Assembly (NCBI GenBank): GCA_035574295.1
Contig: DATLYX010000078.1
Span: 1-64,000, forward strand
DNA: 64,000 nt
Direction of reading: 5' to 3'
Source of the DNA: PNAI01 sp035574295
Lineage (GTDB): Bacteria > Pseudomonadota > Alphaproteobacteria > Rhizobiales > Xanthobacteraceae
Part shown: positions 39,991 through 48,453 of the stretch, one piece after another
How positions within the stretch are numbered: position 1 is the first letter of the stretch
How the letters are laid out: each line of letters starts with the position of its first letter
The notes under the pieces: model-generated
Databases searched by the model: none
Told to the model about the DNA's origin: nothing
The model's input: only the letters and a program-made list of their open reading frames with translations
Program-made: the position numbers and the translations under genes

Positions 39991-41301
39991 ATGTCAGTCA
40001 GCGAACCGTCGGCCAGAGCCGCCGCGTCCGAGGGGTTGTTCTCGACCCCCCTTGCACAGTCCGATCCGGAAATCGCCGAGGCCATCCGGCTCGAATTAGG
40101 CCGACAGCGCGACGAGATCGAGCTGATCGCTTCGGAAAACATCGTCAGCCGCGCCGTGCTGGAGGCGCAGGGCTCGGTGCTCACCAACAAGTATGCCGAG
40201 GGCTTGCCGGGACGGCGCTATTACGGCGGTTGCCAATACGTCGATATTGCCGAAACGCTTGCTATCGAGCGGGTCACAAAGCTGTTCGGCTGCGCGCACG
40301 CCAACGTGCAGGCCCATTCGGGGGCTTCCGCCAATGCGGCGGCGTTCATGGCGCTGATGAAGCCGGGCGACACCTTCATGGGGCTCAATCTTGCCGCCGG
40401 GGGGCATCTGACCCATGGCTCGCCGGTCAATATTTCCGGCAAATGGTTCAAGCCGGTGCCGTATGGGGTGCGGCGCGACGACCATCGCATCGACATGGAC
40501 GAAGTGGCGCGGCTTGCGGAGCAACATCGGCCGAAAGTGATCATTGCCGGCGGCTCGGCCTACCCGCGCATCATCGACTTTCGGCGCTTCCGCGAAATCG
40601 CGGACAGTGTGGGCGCCTATCTCATGGTGGACATGGCGCATTTCGCCGGGCTCGTGGCCGGTGGGGTGCATCCGAACCCGTTCCCGCACGCACATGTGGT
40701 CACCTCGACGACGCACAAGACCCTGCGCGGCCCGCGCGGCGGGTTCATCCTGACCAATGACGAGGATTTGGCGCGAAAAATCAATGCGGCGGTGTTCCCG
40801 GGCCTGCAAGGCGGTCCGCTGATGCACGTGATCGCGGCCAAGGCGGTGGCGTTCGGGGAAGCCTTGCGGCCGCCCTTCAAGCTTTACGCGAAGAGCGTCG
40901 TGGAGAACGCAAAAGCCTTGGCGGAAACCCTCAAATCCAAAGGATTTGACATCGTCTCCGGCGGCACCGATACGCACCTGATGCTGGTCGACCTGCGGCC
41001 GAAACGGCTGACCGGCAAGGTGGCAGAAGCTGCGCTCGGCCGCGCCCATATCACGTGCAACAAGAACGGCGTTCCCTTCGACCCGGAGAAGCCGACGGTG
41101 ACCTCCGGCATCAGGCTGGGCACGCCGGCATGCACCACCCGCGGCTTTGGAATCGCCGAGTTCCGGCAGGTCGGCGAACTGATCGCCGAAGTGCTCGACG
41201 TCTTGTCCGCGAAGGGAACCGAGGCCGATGCTACGGCGGAGGGCGCCGTGCGCGCCAAGGTTGCGCAGCTCATCTCTCGGTTTCCGATCTACCAGGATTG
41301 A
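39991..41301 (+). CDS. glyA: serine hydroxymethyltransferase
   Basis: 436 residues. PLP Lys in TSTTHKTLRGPRGG, ENIVSRAVLEAQGS and NKYAEGLPGRRYYGGCQYVD are the SHMT signatures. It interconverts serine and glycine with tetrahydrofolate, the main source of one-carbon units. AGGAG 6 bp before ATG 39991 decides the start over upstream in-frame ATGs. nrdR follows 11 bp downstream, a common alphaproteobacterial order. Confidence 0.96.
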   Translation: MSVSEPSARAAASEGLFSTPLAQSDPEIAEAIRLELGRQRDEIELIASENIVSRAVLEAQGSVLTNKYAEGLPGRRYYGGCQYVDIAETLAIERVTKLFGCAHANVQAHSGASANAAAFMALMKPGDTFMGLNLAAGGHLTHGSPVNISGKWFKPVPYGVRRDDHRIDMDEVARLAEQHRPKVIIAGGSAYPRIIDFRRFREIADSVGAYLMVDMAHFAGLVAGGVHPNPFPHAHVVTSTTHKTLRGPRGGFILTNDEDLARKINAAVFPGLQGGPLMHVIAAKAVAFGEALRPPFKLYAKSVVENAKALAETLKSKGFDIVSGGTDTHLMLVDLRPKRLTGKVAEAALGRAHITCNKNGVPFDPEKPTVTSGIRLGTPACTTRGFGIAEFRQVGELIAEVLDVLSAKGTEADATAEGAVRAKVAQLISRFPIYQD

Positions 41302-41312
41302 AGAGCGGTCGG

Positions 41313-41798
41313 ATGCGCTGTCCCAGTTGCGGCAGTCTCGATACCCAGGTGAAAGACTCCCGGCCGACCGAGGACGCGGGCGCGATCCGCCGGCGCCGGG
41401 TGTGCCTGAGCTGCAATTTTCGTTTCACCACGTTCGAGCGGGTGCAATTGCGCGAGCTGACCGTGATAAAGCGCAACGGTCGCCGTGTACCCTTCGACCG
41501 CGACAAGGTGATGCGCTCGCTGCAGATCGCCTTGCGCAAGCGGCCGGTCACTCCGGAGCAGATCGAACAGCTCGTGTCCAAGATCGTGCGCGAGCTGGAG
41601 AGCCTGGGCGAAAGCGAAATCTCCTCGGAGACCATCGGTGAAACGGTCATGCAGCACTTGCGCGCGCTCGACGATGTGGCCTATGTGCGGTTTGCCTCGG
41701 TCTATAGAAACTTTCGCGAGCCCAAGGATTTTGAGCACGCGCTCGCCGAACTGTCGGGCGACGACGAGCCGAGGCCTGCTGCCGGCACACGAAAATGA
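41313..41798 (+). CDS. nrdR: transcriptional repressor NrdR
   Basis: 161 residues. Zinc ribbon MRCPSCGSLDTQVKDSR...RRRVCLSCNFRFTTFE (four Cys) and an ATP-cone domain (ELTVIKRNGRRVPFDRDKVMRSLQIAL). It represses ribonucleotide reductase genes in response to dATP/ATP. No nrd gene or recognised NrdR box is in the window. Its stop overlaps ribD. Confidence 0.95.
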   Translation: MRCPSCGSLDTQVKDSRPTEDAGAIRRRRVCLSCNFRFTTFERVQLRELTVIKRNGRRVPFDRDKVMRSLQIALRKRPVTPEQIEQLVSKIVRELESLGESEISSETIGETVMQHLRALDDVAYVRFASVYRNFREPKDFEHALAELSGDDEPRPAAGTRK

Positions 41799-42919
41799 GC
41801 CTCGCCCAGGCGTTCCCGCATGCCGATCCCGCGCTCGATGAGCGCTTCATGCAGCTTGCGTTCACGTTGGGGCAGCGCTCGCTCGGGCGCGCCTGGCCCA
41901 ACCCTGCCGTGGGCGCGGTGGTGGTGAAGGACGGCGTTATCGTCGGCCGGGGATGGACGCAGCCGGGCGGCCGGCCGCACGCGGAGACCGAGGCGCTCAA
42001 ACGCGCGGGCAAGGCCGCACAAGGCGCAACCATGTACGTCACACTCGAGCCTTGCTCCCACAAGGGCCAGACGCCGCCGTGCGCCGATGCCATCCTGCGC
42101 GCAGGCATCGCGCGCGTGGTCACGGCCATGGAGGATCCGAACCCGGAAGTCGCCGGGCAGGGGCATGAGCGGCTGCGCGCCAAGGGGGTCATCGTCGAGA
42201 CTGGCCGCGGCGAGGCGCAGGCGCGGCGGGCGCACGCGGGTCACATCCGGCGCGTTCGCGACGGTCGGCCGCACGTGCTGCTCAAGCTTGCGCTCTCGGC
42301 CGACGGCAAGGTGGGGGCGGCTGGCCGCAAGCCGATCGCGATCACCGGGGAAGCGGCACGCACCCAGGTCTCGCTGCTGCGCGCGCGCTACGACGCGATC
42401 TTGGTCGGCATCGGCACGGTGCTCTCGGACAATCCCTCGCTCACCTGTCGGCTGCCGGGGATGCTCGATCATTCGCCGGTGCGTGTGGTGCTCGATGCGC
42501 GCTTGCGCGTTCCGATCGCTTCCAGCGTGGTGGCGACCGCGCGCGAAACGCCGACCTGGGTCGTGTGCGCGCCCGAGGCCTCGACGATGGCGGAACAGGT
42601 GTTGCGCGACAAGGGCGTGGAGGTGCTTCGGGTGGAGGCAAGCGATGGCCGGCTCGACCTGGAGAGCACGCTCCGGGCGCTCGCCGCGCGGGGCATCACA
42701 CGGCTGATGGTCGAGGGCGGCCCGATTGTGGCGGCGTCGTTCGTCAAGGCCGACCTGGTTGACGAGGCGGTGTTGTTCCGCTCGCAGAAAACCATCCCTG
42801 ACGGGATCGATGCGCTGGAAGGCCTGCCGCTGACCGAAGTCACCGCATCTCCGCGCCTCAAATCGACGGGGGTGGAACAGGTCGGGGAGGACAGTGTGGA
42901 GCGCTTCGAGCGGGCCTAA
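41795..42919 (+). CDS. ribD: bifunctional riboflavin deaminase/reductase
   Basis: 374 residues. The deaminase domain (about 1-150) has zinc-site HAETEAL and PCSHKGQTPPCADAI; the reductase domain (about 155-374) has LKLALSADGKVG and VEGGPIVAASF. It converts the pyrimidine intermediate through two steps of riboflavin synthesis. ATG 41795 overlaps nrdR. ribE and ribH follow at once. No FMN riboswitch seen upstream. Confidence 0.95.
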   Translation: MSLAQAFPHADPALDERFMQLAFTLGQRSLGRAWPNPAVGAVVVKDGVIVGRGWTQPGGRPHAETEALKRAGKAAQGATMYVTLEPCSHKGQTPPCADAILRAGIARVVTAMEDPNPEVAGQGHERLRAKGVIVETGRGEAQARRAHAGHIRRVRDGRPHVLLKLALSADGKVGAAGRKPIAITGEAARTQVSLLRARYDAILVGIGTVLSDNPSLTCRLPGMLDHSPVRVVLDARLRVPIASSVVATARETPTWVVCAPEASTMAEQVLRDKGVEVLRVEASDGRLDLESTLRALAARGITRLMVEGGPIVAASFVKADLVDEAVLFRSQKTIPDGIDALEGLPLTEVTASPRLKSTGVEQVGEDSVERFERA

Positions 42920-42922
42920 AGC

Positions 42923-43528
42923 ATGTTCACCGGCATTACGACCGACTTGGGCGAGGTGCTCGAGGTGGAGCCGCGCGGGGAGGGATTGCGGCGCCTCAGG
43001 ATCGCCTGCGGCTATCCGCGCGGCTCAATTGCGCTCGGCGCCTCGATCGCCTGCTCGGGCGTGTGTCTGACCGTGGTGGAGACCGGCGAGGAGAGCGGCC
43101 GCACCTGGTTTGCGGTGGATGCAGCGGCGGAAACCATGCAGGTGACGACCGCAGGCCGCTGGCGGCGCGGCACCCGGCTCAATCTTGAGCGATCGTTGAA
43201 GGCCGGAGACGAGCTGGGCGGCCATCTGGTGCTGGGCCATGTGGACGCAGTCGCCGAAGTGAAGAGCAGGGAGACGGTCGATAACGCAGCGCGTTTCGAA
43301 ATCCGGGCGCCGAAGCCGCTGATGCGCTTCATCGCCCCGAAGGGTTCGGTTGCGCTCGATGGTGTCTCGCTCACGGTCAACCATGTGCAGGACGAGCTTT
43401 TTTCCGTTTTGATCATCCCGCATACGCTGAGAGTGACCACATTCGGCGCGGCAAAACCCGGCGACGGCTTAAATCTCGAAGTGGACGTTCTGGCGCGCTA
43501 TGCCGCGCGGCTCTTGGAGACGCGATAA
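42923..43528 (+). CDS. ribE: riboflavin synthase alpha chain
   Basis: 201 residues, two lumazine-binding repeats: MFTGITTDLGEVL / CSGVCLTVVE and the second half with GHLVLGHVDAVAEV / LDGVSLTVNHV. It dismutates two lumazines into riboflavin. Starts 3 bp after ribD. Also called ribC in some nomenclatures. Confidence 0.94.
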   Translation: MFTGITTDLGEVLEVEPRGEGLRRLRIACGYPRGSIALGASIACSGVCLTVVETGEESGRTWFAVDAAAETMQVTTAGRWRRGTRLNLERSLKAGDELGGHLVLGHVDAVAEVKSRETVDNAARFEIRAPKPLMRFIAPKGSVALDGVSLTVNHVQDELFSVLIIPHTLRVTTFGAAKPGDGLNLEVDVLARYAARLLETR

Positions 43529-43589
43529 CTTCGGCCTATTGCCGGGGCGGGGAGGCGCTTGCTAGTCAGGTTGGGGATGGAGATCGGCC

Positions 43590-44078
43590 ATGGCCCAGCC
43601 GCGGCGAGCCAAAACGACCGGCAAATTGGCGCAAGGGGCGCGCATCCTTCTGGTCGAAGCGCGCTTCTACGAAGACATCACCGACTTGCTGCTGGAAGGC
43701 GCCGTGCGCGTGCTCCGCGCAGCCAAGGCGAGCTGGGATCGCATCAGCGTGCCGGGCTCGCTGGAAATCCCGGCCGCCGTTGCCATTGCGCTCGACGCCG
43801 CAGAGCGACGGCGCCGGCCCTATGACGGCGTGGTCGCGCTCGGCTGCGTGATCCGCGGCGAGACGCTGCATTTCGACATCGTGGCCACGCAGTCCGCGCG
43901 GGCGTTGATCGACCTTTCGGTTGCGCGCCGCATTCCGCTCGGTAACGGCATCATCACGGTCGACAATCGCACGCAAGCGCTCGCGCGTGCGCGGCCCGAC
44001 AAGGGCGACAAGGGCGGCGACGCGGCGCGGGCGGCGCTTGCGCTCGTCGCGATCAAACGCGGCCACGACAAGCGTTAG
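43590..44078 (+). CDS. ribH: 6,7-dimethyl-8-ribityllumazine synthase
   Basis: 162 residues. Motifs ARFYEDITDLLLEGA, SVPGSLEIPAA and LGCVIRGETLHFDIVA (catalytic His) are typical. It joins the pyrimidine and 3,4-dihydroxy-2-butanone 4-phosphate before riboflavin synthase. GGAG 7 bp before ATG 43590. nusB starts 4 bp after the stop. Confidence 0.94.
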   Translation: MAQPRRAKTTGKLAQGARILLVEARFYEDITDLLLEGAVRVLRAAKASWDRISVPGSLEIPAAVAIALDAAERRRRPYDGVVALGCVIRGETLHFDIVATQSARALIDLSVARRIPLGNGIITVDNRTQALARARPDKGDKGGDAARAALALVAIKRGHDKR

Positions 44079-44082
44079 CGCC

Positions 44083-44577
44083 ATGGCCAAGGCAGACGCA
44101 CCGAGGAAAGAACGGCGCGCCAATCGGCGCGGCGCGGCGCGACTGGCGGCGGTGCAGGCGCTCTACCAAATGGATGTGGCCGCCACGTCGCTCGACCGGA
44201 TTTTGGCGGAGTTCGAGACGCACTGGATCGGCCGCGAAATCGAGGGCGATCAATACCTGCCGGCCGAAGCGGCTTTCTTCCGCGAGATCGTGAGCGGAGT
44301 GGTTGCCGAGCAGCGCAAGCTCGATCCGATGATCGATGGCGCGCTGGCGCGCGGGTGGCCGCTCAAGCGCATCGAGGCGCTGCTGCGGGCGATCCTGCGT
44401 GCCGGTGCCTACGAGCTCGATCACCGGCGTGATGTGCCGGCCCGCGTGGTCATCTCCGAATACGTGGACGTGGCCAACGCCTTCGTCGATGCGGAGGAAA
44501 CGGGCATGGTGAACGCAGTGCTCGATCAACTCGCGCGGCAGATCCGCGCCGATGAATTCAGCCGCACGGCGGGCTAA
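44083..44577 (+). CDS. nusB: transcription antitermination factor NusB
   Basis: 164 residues, all helical. RRGAARLAAVQALYQMDV and LKRIEALLRAILRAGAYELDHRRDVPARVVISEYVDVANAF are the conserved regions. It joins NusE(S10) in rRNA antitermination. Position after ribH is standard across proteobacteria. Confidence 0.94.
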   Translation: MAKADAPRKERRANRRGAARLAAVQALYQMDVAATSLDRILAEFETHWIGREIEGDQYLPAEAAFFREIVSGVVAEQRKLDPMIDGALARGWPLKRIEALLRAILRAGAYELDHRRDVPARVVISEYVDVANAFVDAEETGMVNAVLDQLARQIRADEFSRTAG

Positions 44578-44601
44578 AACGCGATGCGATTAGGTTGGTA
44601 C

Positions 44602-44658
44602 GTCCCGGATGCGGTGCAACGCGGTGTGAAGCGGAGCGGCGCACCGCTGATCCGGGAC
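44602..44658. repeat. long imperfect palindrome between nusB and thiL
   Basis: GTCCCGGATGCGGTGC (44602-44617) is mirrored by GCACCGCtgATCCGGGAC (44641-44658), interrupted by two bases. GTCCCGGAT...ATCCGGGAC ends are typical of dispersed palindromes in Bradyrhizobium-like genomes. The rest of this 187-bp gap (to 44764) has a second CCCGGGAC-ended GC-rich stretch near 44722 that may be a decayed copy; the thiL promoter is not obvious. Confidence 0.65.
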
Positions 44659-44764
44659 CGTTCCGAGTTCTGTTCGCGTAACGGTACCGCGTTTGCGGCG
44701 CACCACTGCGTGCGGCGCCGCCCCCGGGACACGGTTCGATTTCAAACCATCAGACCGTAACAGC

Positions 44765-45772
44765 ATGGCCAAGCGTCAGACACCGCAAATGTCGGGCGAA
44801 GACCGCCTGATCGCCCGCCATTTCAAGCCGCTGGCGCGCCACCCCGGCGCCTTCGGCCTCGAAGACGATGCCGCGGTGCTGAAAATTCCGCCGGGGCATG
44901 AGGTGGTGCTGAAGACCGACGCCATCGTGGGAGGCATCCATTTCTTTCCGAACGATCCGGCGGAGGCGGTGGCGCGCAAGGCCTTGCGGGTGAACCTGTC
45001 CGATCTTGCCGCAAAAGGCGCAAAGCCCGCAGGATTTCTGGTTTCGATTGCGCTGCCAAGGACGGTCGGCGACCGTTGGCTTGCGGAATTTTCCCGCGGG
45101 CTTGCGGCGGACGCCAAGCAATACGACTGCCCTCTCATGGGCGGCGATACCGACCGCACGCACGGGCCCATAACGGTTTCTATCGCTGCGTTCGGCACGT
45201 TGCCGGCGGGCCGCATGGTGCGCCGGCGCGGTGCAAGGGTCGGCGACCGGATCGTGGTCAGCGGCACGATCGGCGATGCTGCGCTCGGCCTGCGGCTGCG
45301 GCAGACGCCGCGCATGGCCCGGCAGTGGCAGCTCACTCAAGCCATGCGCAAACACTTGCTCTCGCGCTATCTGTTGCCGCAACCGCGCAATGCGCTTGCG
45401 GGCGCCTTGCGCGCGCATGCTTCCGCGGCCATGGATGTTTCCGACGGGCTCGTGGGCGATTTGATCAAACTCTGCCGCACGTCGGGGGTCGGCGCCGCCA
45501 TTGATGCGACCCGCGTGCCGTTGTCACCCGCTGCGCACAAGGCGCTCGCGTTCGATCGCAGGCTGATCGAGCAGATCCTCACCGGCGGCGACGACTACGA
45601 AATCCTCGCCACCGTGGCGCGGCGCGATCTCGCGGCGCTGCTGGGCAAAGCGCGCGCAGCGGGCGTGACGTTGACCGAAATCGGCGAGGTGGTGAAAGGG
45701 CAGGGCGTGTGCGTGCGCGGACCGGACGGCAAGCCGATGACGTTCAAGCGCGCCGCTTTCAGCCATTTCTGA
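44765..45772 (+). CDS. thiL: thiamine-monophosphate kinase
   Basis: 335 residues. GLEDDAAVLKIPPGHEVVLKTDAIVGGIHF, LSDLAAKGAKP, GGDTDRTHGPITVS and DVSDGLVGDL are the ATP- and metal-binding motifs. It makes thiamine pyrophosphate from the monophosphate. ATG 44765 is used; ATG 44789 (MSGEDRLIARHF) is also plausible and nearer the conserved start. No TPP riboswitch seen. Confidence 0.93.
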   Translation: MAKRQTPQMSGEDRLIARHFKPLARHPGAFGLEDDAAVLKIPPGHEVVLKTDAIVGGIHFFPNDPAEAVARKALRVNLSDLAAKGAKPAGFLVSIALPRTVGDRWLAEFSRGLAADAKQYDCPLMGGDTDRTHGPITVSIAAFGTLPAGRMVRRRGARVGDRIVVSGTIGDAALGLRLRQTPRMARQWQLTQAMRKHLLSRYLLPQPRNALAGALRAHASAAMDVSDGLVGDLIKLCRTSGVGAAIDATRVPLSPAAHKALAFDRRLIEQILTGGDDYEILATVARRDLAALLGKARAAGVTLTEIGEVVKGQGVCVRGPDGKPMTFKRAAFSHF

Positions 45773-45805
45773 TGCTATGATCGGCGGCAACCGCGAGGCC
45801 GATCC

Positions 45806-47032
45806 ATGCACGATGTCGCCAAGCCTGCCGCACAACTCACGAAAGGTCCGCGCTACGCGGAACTGCACCGCCGCTTCCCCACCGTGATGTATCTGCGGGA
45901 CTATGCGCGGCGTCATGCCCCGCATTTCGCGTTCGAGTACATGGACGGCGGCGCCGGTGCGGACCGCGGCATTGCCCGCAATTGGGCGGCGCTCGATGCG
46001 GTCGAGATCGTACCGCGCTACGGTGCGGCAACGAGTCTGCCGCCGATCGAGGTGGAGCTGTTCGGCCGCCGCTATGCGGCGCCGTTCGGCATTGCGCCCA
46101 TGGGCGGCCCGTCGATCGTGCTGCCGGGGGCCGACCTCCTGTTGGCGAAGGCGGCGCAGTGCGCGCGGGTGCCGTATGTGCTCGGGCTCGTGGGCGGCGC
46201 GACCATCGAGCAAGTGGCGGAATTGGCGCCGGACGTGTTCTGGTTCCAGCTCTATCGCTGCGCCAAAAACGATCACGCCATCGGCTTCGACGTGGTGCGC
46301 CGGGCGGACGCGGCCGGCGTGCATGTGCTGATCCTGACGCTTGACGTGCCGGTGCGCACCACACGCTCGCGCGAGGTGGCGGTGGGGCTGGGCGGGGCGA
46401 CCCGCTTCCGATTGGGGCCGCGCATGATTTGGGACATGATGCTTTCGCCCGGCTGGCTCATGGCCCTGCTGCAACACGGGCGCCCGCGCTTTGCGAACCT
46501 GCGGCCGTATGTGGGAGCCAAGGCGAGCCTCAACGAGCTCATCAGCTTCGCCCGCAGCGAGGTCGGCGGCGCGTTCTCGTGGGAGGAGGTGGCCCGCTAT
46601 CGCGACCGTTGGAAGGGCCCGCTGGTCGTCAAGGGCATCCTGCATCCGGCGGATGCGGAGCAGGCGGTGAAGCTCGGCGTTGACGGCATCTTCGTCTCGA
46701 ACCACGGCGGCCGGCAGGTCGAGGCCCTGCCGGCGGCGATTGATTGCCTGCCGGCTGTTGCGCGCGCGGTCGGGGCGCGGGCAACGGTGCTCATGGACTC
46801 CGGCATCCGCAGCGGCGCGGATGTGGTGCGGGCGCTGGCGCTCGGCGCATCGGCCGCTTTTGCCGGCAAGGCGTTCTTGTGGGGCATCGGGGCGCTCGGC
46901 CGCGACGGCCCCGGCCATGTCATCGATTTGCTGGCGGAGGAGACTCAGGCGGCCCTCGGCCAGATCGGGGCGCGGACCCCGGCGGAAGCGCGCAAGGCCA
47001 TGGTCCGGCATCCCGGCGCGCTGCAGTTCTGA
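45806..47032 (+). CDS. FMN-dependent alpha-hydroxy-acid oxidase/dehydrogenase
   Basis: 408 residues, TIM-barrel family of L-lactate dehydrogenase, glycolate oxidase and mandelate dehydrogenase. FAFEYMDGGAGADRG, the FMN/active-site motif FVSNHGGRQVEALP (catalytic His) and MDSGIRSGADVVRALALGA are present. It oxidises an L-2-hydroxy acid to a 2-oxo acid. The MFS gene 69 bp downstream could import the substrate, but neither substrate is readable. Substrate-specific loop (LMALLQHGRPRFANL) has no match I can name. Confidence 0.85.
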   Translation: MHDVAKPAAQLTKGPRYAELHRRFPTVMYLRDYARRHAPHFAFEYMDGGAGADRGIARNWAALDAVEIVPRYGAATSLPPIEVELFGRRYAAPFGIAPMGGPSIVLPGADLLLAKAAQCARVPYVLGLVGGATIEQVAELAPDVFWFQLYRCAKNDHAIGFDVVRRADAAGVHVLILTLDVPVRTTRSREVAVGLGGATRFRLGPRMIWDMMLSPGWLMALLQHGRPRFANLRPYVGAKASLNELISFARSEVGGAFSWEEVARYRDRWKGPLVVKGILHPADAEQAVKLGVDGIFVSNHGGRQVEALPAAIDCLPAVARAVGARATVLMDSGIRSGADVVRALALGASAAFAGKAFLWGIGALGRDGPGHVIDLLAEETQAALGQIGARTPAEARKAMVRHPGALQF

Positions 47033-47101
47033 CCTGCAACGGCGGCAGTAGTGCGTGGTCCCCGCGGCCGATAAAGCTTGGGGTCTTGGGAGATTCACCG
47101 C

Positions 47102-48319
47102 ATGTCGGCCGTTGCCGAGCCCGTTGCCGCATTCGTCGACGACCGGCTTGCCAGGCGCAACGCGCTGGTGCTGGCGATCGCGCAAGGGCTTTCGGGCGGC
47201 AACAACGCGGTCATCGTTTCCACGGGCGGCATCGTCGGCGCGATGCTCGCGCCCGACCGGGGGCTTGCCACCCTGTCCATCACCATGATGGTCCTCGGCA
47301 TGTGGGCCGGCACGCTGCCAGTAGGCTGGCTTGCGGCCGCTTATGGCCGGCGGTTCGCGCTGCAGACAGGAACTGCCGTCGGGGTTGCCGCCGGGCTGAT
47401 TTCCTGCGCCGCGGTGCTCGTGAGCTCGTTCGCGTTGTTCTGCTTCGGAGCGTTCTGCGGCGGACTCTACGCGGCGGCGCATCAATCCTATCGCTTTGCC
47501 GCGGCGGATACGGCTTCCGATCAATTCCGTCCCAAGGCGATCTCCTGGGTGCTCACCGGCGGGGTGGCGGCGAGCATCATCGGGCCGCAACTGATCATCT
47601 TCACGCAGAACCTGTGGCCGCCGTATCTGTTCGCGGCAAGCTACATCGGGCAAGCGGTGTTTGCGGCGCTCGCCGGCTGCGTATTGATCTTTCTCAAAAT
47701 TCCGCCTCCCGTGTCGCGCCGGCAGGCCGCGAGCGGCCGGCCGCTGTTGGAGATCGCGCGCACGCGCCGCTTTATCGTCGCCGTGGTCTGCGGGGTTGCG
47801 GCCTACGCCATGATGAATCTGGTGATGACGTCGGCGCCGCTCGCCATGGTCGATTGCGGCCATTCGGTCACCAATGCCACGCTCGGGCTGCAGTGGCACA
47901 TGATCGCCATGTTCGCGCCGAGCTTTTTTACCGGCAACCTGATCCTGCGCTTTGGCTTGACGCGGGTCATTTTGACCGGGCTTGCGCTGATCGTGGCCAG
48001 TGCATTGATTTCCATCGCGGGCATTACGATCGCACATTTCTGGACCGGGCTCATTCTGCTCGGCCTGGGATGGAATTTGGCGTTCATCGGCGCCACCACC
48101 TTGGTCACGCAATGCCACCGGCCGGAGGAGCGCAACAAGGTTCAGGCCTTCAACGACTTTTTGATCTTCGGCTCCATGGCGATCGGTTCGTTCGCATCGG
48201 GGAAGATTTTGGCCACGTTGGGCTGGGTGGCGGTCAATGAAATCGTGATTCCGCCGGTGCTGGCTGCGGCGGCGCTCCTGATCTGGCTTGCGCTGCGCGA
48301 GCGGCGCAGGCCGGCATAA
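47102..48319 (+). CDS. major facilitator superfamily transporter
   Basis: 405 residues with about twelve membrane segments. MFS motif A-like LAAAYGRRFAL follows TM2. GGGAGA lies 8 bp before ATG 47102. GLYAAAHQSYRFAAADTA in TM4/5 resembles a group of alphaproteobacterial MFS permeases of unknown substrate. Possibly linked to the hydroxy-acid oxidase upstream. Confidence 0.82.
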   Translation: MSAVAEPVAAFVDDRLARRNALVLAIAQGLSGGNNAVIVSTGGIVGAMLAPDRGLATLSITMMVLGMWAGTLPVGWLAAAYGRRFALQTGTAVGVAAGLISCAAVLVSSFALFCFGAFCGGLYAAAHQSYRFAAADTASDQFRPKAISWVLTGGVAASIIGPQLIIFTQNLWPPYLFAASYIGQAVFAALAGCVLIFLKIPPPVSRRQAASGRPLLEIARTRRFIVAVVCGVAAYAMMNLVMTSAPLAMVDCGHSVTNATLGLQWHMIAMFAPSFFTGNLILRFGLTRVILTGLALIVASALISIAGITIAHFWTGLILLGLGWNLAFIGATTLVTQCHRPEERNKVQAFNDFLIFGSMAIGSFASGKILATLGWVAVNEIVIPPVLAAAALLIWLALRERRRPA

Positions 48320-48326
48320 GGCGGAT

Positions 48327-48353
48327 CCGGGCTTTCTTTTGCGGAAAGCTCGG
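48327..48353 (+). terminator. weak hairpin after the MFS gene
   Basis: CCGGGCTTTC (48327-48336) pairs with GAAAGCTCGG (48344-48353, one G-U), loop of 7, no following T run. Confidence 0.3.
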
Positions 48354-48363
48354 GTGCCCGGCG

Positions 48364-48393
48364 TTGCTTTGGCTTGCGGTTTTTGGCTATATC
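48364..48393 (+). promoter_or_regulatory. candidate sigma70 promoter of hppA
   Basis: TTGCTT (48364-48369), 18-bp spacer, TATATC (48388-48393); about 60 bp before the hppA ATG. Confidence 0.4.
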
Positions 48394-48453
48394 CGCGCGA
48401 CTTTCAGCCCGGCTGGGGCCCTGGGCATTAGCCGACAATCAAGGATTCGATTC

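Noticed and set aside
41795..43528. FMN riboswitch in front of the riboflavin genes
   Set aside because: ribD overlaps nrdR and ribE starts 3 bp after ribD; no room for the aptamer.
45524..48118. 864-residue open frame on the minus strand under thiL, the hydroxy-acid oxidase and the MFS gene
   Set aside because: Spans three well-supported genes on the other strand; composition (Arg/His/Gly/Gln) is that of a codon-position shadow.
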